Positions 40,815-43,167 of a stretch of 43,167 nt of DNA are shown here, piece by piece (the stretch's first letter is position 1; each line of letters begins with the position of its first letter). The stretch lies in assembly GCA_013043165.1 (NCBI GenBank), contig JABDOQ010000093.1, forward strand, positions 1-43,167, in the 5' to 3' direction. Source of the stretch: Woeseiaceae bacterium. Its GTDB lineage: Bacteria > Pseudomonadota > Gammaproteobacteria > Steroidobacterales > Woeseiaceae. The notes below the pieces were generated by a model that did no database searches, was not told where the DNA came from, and saw only the letters and a list, made by a program, of their open reading frames with translations. The position numbers and the translations under genes are program-made.

Positions 40815-42912
40815 ACCACATTTCCCGCATGCGCGCATTTACGTCGATGCGCCTGTCCGATCGCGAACCGAGCCGCCCGGACTGTGCTTCCGGCCGTCCC
40901 TGAAACTTCTTGTCCATTGTGTCCAGCAGCTGGTCCGACATAAAACGACTGCGCGCCCCGTACACATGCCTGTCTCCATCGCGACGCTGCTGCGTTACGT
41001 GATAGCGGAGCGGCACAACCAGCGACAGAGACTGTTTCGCTCTCGTCATCGCAACGTAAAGAAGGCGTCGCTCTTCTTCGATCATCTCGGGCTTTCCGGT
41101 TGCGAATTCGGACGGGAAATTTCCGTCCGCCACGTTCAGGACGAAGACCGATTCCCACTCCTGCCCTTTCGCCGAATGTACGGTCGACAAGATCAGGTAG
41201 TCCTCATCCAGCAGCGGGTCGCCTGCAAGATCGCCCGCCGCGCCGGGCGGATTCAGCGTCAATTCGGTCAGAAAACGCTCGCGAGTCGGGTAACGGCCGG
41301 ATATTTGCTCGAGCTGCTCAAGATCGGCTTCGCGCGTATCCAGTCCATCATAAATGCGCTCAAGATGCGGCTGGTACCAGCGCCGTACCTGGCTAAGGTG
41401 CGTCTGCCAGCCTCGATCATCGGATGCCGCGCCGGACAGGTCTTCCAGCATGCTGCAAAAGTCATCCCATGCGTTCGCCGCCGCAGCCGGCGGCCGAAAC
41501 TCGCGCAGTGAAGAAAACAGGTAATCGCCGACAGCCAGGTGCTCGAAACAACGGCTAGCGTTCGAGGGACCCATGCCAGGCAGCAGCTTCAGGACTCGAA
41601 ATGCGGCGACCTCGTTCTTCGGGTTCTCCGCCCATTTGAGGACCGAAAGCAGGTCTTTGACATGCGCCGCCTCGAGGAATTTCAGACCCCCGTACTTCAC
41701 ATAGGGAATGTTGCGACGTACAAGTTCGAGCTCCAGTCGATCACTGTGGTGCGAGCCGCGAAACAGCACGGCCTGCTCTTTGAGCGCCATACCCAGCTCA
41801 CGGTTTTTCAGAATCTCCGTGACGACGTATTCGGCCTCTGCGTCACCATCCTCGACCGTAACGTAACGGGGCTTGCCGCCGTCCGCGCGATCGGAAAAAA
41901 GATTCTTGCGATATTGCCGCTCGCTCTCGGCAATCAGACAGTTCGCACTATCGAGAATTGGCTGCGTCGACCGATAGTTTTGTTCCAGCGTAATAACCTG
42001 TGCGGTGGGCATGTACTGATCAGGAAAGCCCAGGATATTTTCCACTTCCGCAGCGCGAAAAGAATATATCGACTGCGCATCGTCGCCGACAACAGTCACT
42101 CCGCTGCCGTCGGGTTTGAGTGCGTTGAGAATCTGCGCCTGTACCAGGTTCGTGTCCTGGTATTCGTCGACGAGCACATGGTCGAACCAGGAGCCGATCT
42201 CGTTGGCAAATTCCTGTTCGGCGACGAGATGACTCCAATAAAGCAACAGGTCATCGTAGTCGAGCGCCTGACTGTGCTGCTTGCGAAGGACGTAATGCCT
42301 GAACAACTCGGTCAGCTCGTCGGCCCAGTCGCTACACCAGGGATAGAATTCATCCAGCGTTTCGCCAAGGGATTTCCGCGTGTTCACGCAGCGCGAATAA
42401 ATCGCCAGGCAGGTATCCTTTTTTGGAAATCGTCGATGTGCACTCGTCAGTCTTTGCTCATGACGCACGACGTCCATGATGTCGGCCGCATCGCCACGAT
42501 CGAGAACAGAAAACCCCGGGTCCAGCCCCAGATTGTGGGCGTAGCGGCGCAACAAGCGGTTTGCTATCGAGTGGAACGTACCGGACCATGGCAATCCGCC
42601 GGACGGTAAGGGCTGTGACTGCATTGCCTTGGAGGATGCCCGAACAATCGATTCGACGCGGCGCGTCATTTCCTGGGCTGCCCGGCGTGTGAAGGTCAGC
42701 AAGAGAATACGCTCGGGGCTAATGCCCGATATCACCAGGTGGGCCACGCGATGCGCCAGCGTCATGGTCTTACCCGTACCGGCGCCGGCGATCACCAGCA
42801 GGGGACCCGCACGGAAATCCTGTTCGGCGTCCTTGTCACCGTATTCGGCCGCGCTGCGCTGCGCGGTATTCAGGATACCCAGGTGATCGAATTCCTGCCG
42901 GGCCTGTTGCAC
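40813..42912 (-). CDS. UvrD/Rep-type superfamily 1 DNA helicase
   Basis: A 699-residue 3'-5' helicase. Motif I is GAGTGKT (43-49), motif Ia LLTFTRRAAQEM, motif II VDEYQDTN (about 249-256), motif III VVGDDAQSIYSFRAAE, motif IV LEQNYRST, motif V TVHSAKGQEW and motif VI RLLYVAMTRAK. It is close to UvrD/Rep in length but lacks an identified extra domain. The start is GTG 42912 with GGAGG six bases upstream. LexA-like boxes cover its promoter, so it probably belongs to the SOS response. Which helicase paralogue it is cannot be told from sequence here. Confidence 0.93.
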   Translation of the reverse strand: MQQARQEFDHLGILNTAQRSAAEYGDKDAEQDFRAGPLLVIAGAGTGKTMTLAHRVAHLVISGISPERILLLTFTRRAAQEMTRRVESIVRASSKAMQSQPLPSGGLPWSGTFHSIANRLLRRYAHNLGLDPGFSVLDRGDAADIMDVVRHEQRLTSAHRRFPKKDTCLAIYSRCVNTRKSLGETLDEFYPWCSDWADELTELFRHYVLRKQHSQALDYDDLLLYWSHLVAEQEFANEIGSWFDHVLVDEYQDTNLVQAQILNALKPDGSGVTVVGDDAQSIYSFRAAEVENILGFPDQYMPTAQVITLEQNYRSTQPILDSANCLIAESERQYRKNLFSDRADGGKPRYVTVEDGDAEAEYVVTEILKNRELGMALKEQAVLFRGSHHSDRLELELVRRNIPYVKYGGLKFLEAAHVKDLLSVLKWAENPKNEVAAFRVLKLLPGMGPSNASRCFEHLAVGDYLFSSLREFRPPAAAANAWDDFCSMLEDLSGAASDDRGWQTHLSQVRRWYQPHLERIYDGLDTREADLEQLEQISGRYPTRERFLTELTLNPPGAAGDLAGDPLLDEDYLILSTVHSAKGQEWESVFVLNVADGNFPSEFATGKPEMIEEERRLLYVAMTRAKQSLSLVVPLRYHVTQQRRDGDRHVYGARSRFMSDQLLDTMDKKFQGRPEAQSGRLGSRSDRRIDVNARMREMW

Positions 42913-42929
42913 GACTACCCTCCAAAAGT

Positions 42930-42963
42930 CTGTATTTTTATACAGTACTGGATGTATTTACAA
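42930..42963. promoter_or_regulatory. Tandem LexA-like boxes upstream of the helicase
   Basis: CTGTATTTTTATACAG (42930-42945) has the full CTG-N10-CAG spacing of a LexA site with an AT-rich core, and two bases on a second, weaker copy CTG-N10-CAA follows (42948-42963). On the helicase strand a TATAAA (42937-42942) and a TTGTAA (42958-42963) could be promoter hexamers, spaced 15 bp. The first box begins 18 bp upstream of the GTG start, so LexA binding would block this promoter. Confidence 0.8.
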
Positions 42964-43167
42964 GGTCGGCAACAGAAAATCCTCGATGACACGCGCCAGC
43001 GCGGCCGGCGTCTCGAAATGCGGCATATGGCCAGCATCCTCAATCGTCGTGCTTTTGCCGTCGGGAAACATCAACGCCGCTTTGCGGCCGAATTCACGCC
43101 CGAACTGACTTTTGCCGCCCAATACCAGCAAAACCTCGCCCGTCACTGCTCGACAGCAGGCCTCTGC
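42958..43167 (-). CDS. Alpha/beta hydrolase, C-terminal part (cut by window edge)
   Basis: The frame is open through the right edge, so the gene is partial at its 5' end. The visible 69 residues show the end of an alpha/beta hydrolase: a strand EVLLVLGGKS (the usual cVLLVxGxxD/S position near the acidic residue), GAGHMPHFETP with the catalytic-type His, and a final helix. The internal GTG at 43146 should not be taken as the start. Its stop is 45 bp from the helicase start on the same strand. Confidence 0.8.
   Translation of the reverse strand, partial: AEACCRAVTGEVLLVLGGKSQFGREFGRKAALMFPDGKSTTIEDAGHMPHFETPAALARVIEDFLLPTL

Noticed and set aside
41539..42609. 356-codon plus-strand ORF
   Set aside because: Antisense shadow of the helicase gene, whose motifs are complete on the other strand.

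Overview
The window looks like part of the chromosome of a GC-rich gammaproteobacterium, probably marine. Pointers are a choice-of-anchor H protein ending in a GlyGly-CTERM tail, a YihG-type acyltransferase, a YpfJ-type metallopeptidase, dense gene packing with many ATGA/GTGA overlaps, and frequent GTG/TTG starts. An order such as Woeseiales is possible but is only a guess. I see no tRNA, rRNA, insertion sequence, prophage or CRISPR array.

Layout. 1-223: structured plus-strand RNA-like region with C-rich loops, ending in a strong terminator. 222-2194: small membrane and secreted proteins and a dienelactone-hydrolase lipoprotein. 2253-7553: plus-strand run of MATE exporter, orphan ABC ATPase, NERD protein, DUF819 membrane protein and metallo-beta-lactamase-fold protein. 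7532-9150: minus-strand operon of acyltransferase, small unknown protein and GIY-YIG protein. 9310-11984: folD, then mtnA coupled to a class II aldolase gene. 11981-18308: minus-strand genes for a TonB-C-terminal protein, TPR protein, CBS protein, amidohydrolase, PLP dehydratase, YpfJ and a phospholipase D/cardiolipin-synthase-like protein. 18391-19901: a c-di-GMP-I (GEMM) riboswitch leading into a sugar-lactone-oxidase-like flavoprotein gene. 19957-24902: PadR regulator with nested inverted repeats, then an RND efflux adaptor and pump. 24909-27564: secreted or anchored proteins, a TerB protein, and a short autonomous transcription unit (26533-26734) with a 26-codon ORF behind a 14-nt perfect Shine-Dalgarno. 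27658-30602: minus-strand ECF-sigma operon. 30668-32853: RnfD/NqrB-like membrane protein coupled to a DUF2330 protein. 32850-39000: 2-oxoacid:acceptor oxidoreductase (beta, alpha/gamma, GltD-like flavo-iron-sulfur subunit) and a dihydroorotase-family gene. 39195-40712: ilvA. 40813-42912: UvrD/Rep-type helicase with tandem LexA-like boxes. 42958-43167: edge-truncated alpha/beta hydrolase.

How genes work together. Most clusters are housekeeping or metabolic. The least routine items are regulatory: the riboswitch on a flavin oxidase gene, the perfect-SD micro-ORF unit whose SD can pair with a downstream CCTCCTTT, the C-rich-loop RNA candidate at the left edge, the nested repeats over the padR start, and the SOS-type boxes on the helicase. 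The RnfD-like/DUF2330 pair and the ECF-sigma operon are the best candidates for poorly described protein systems.
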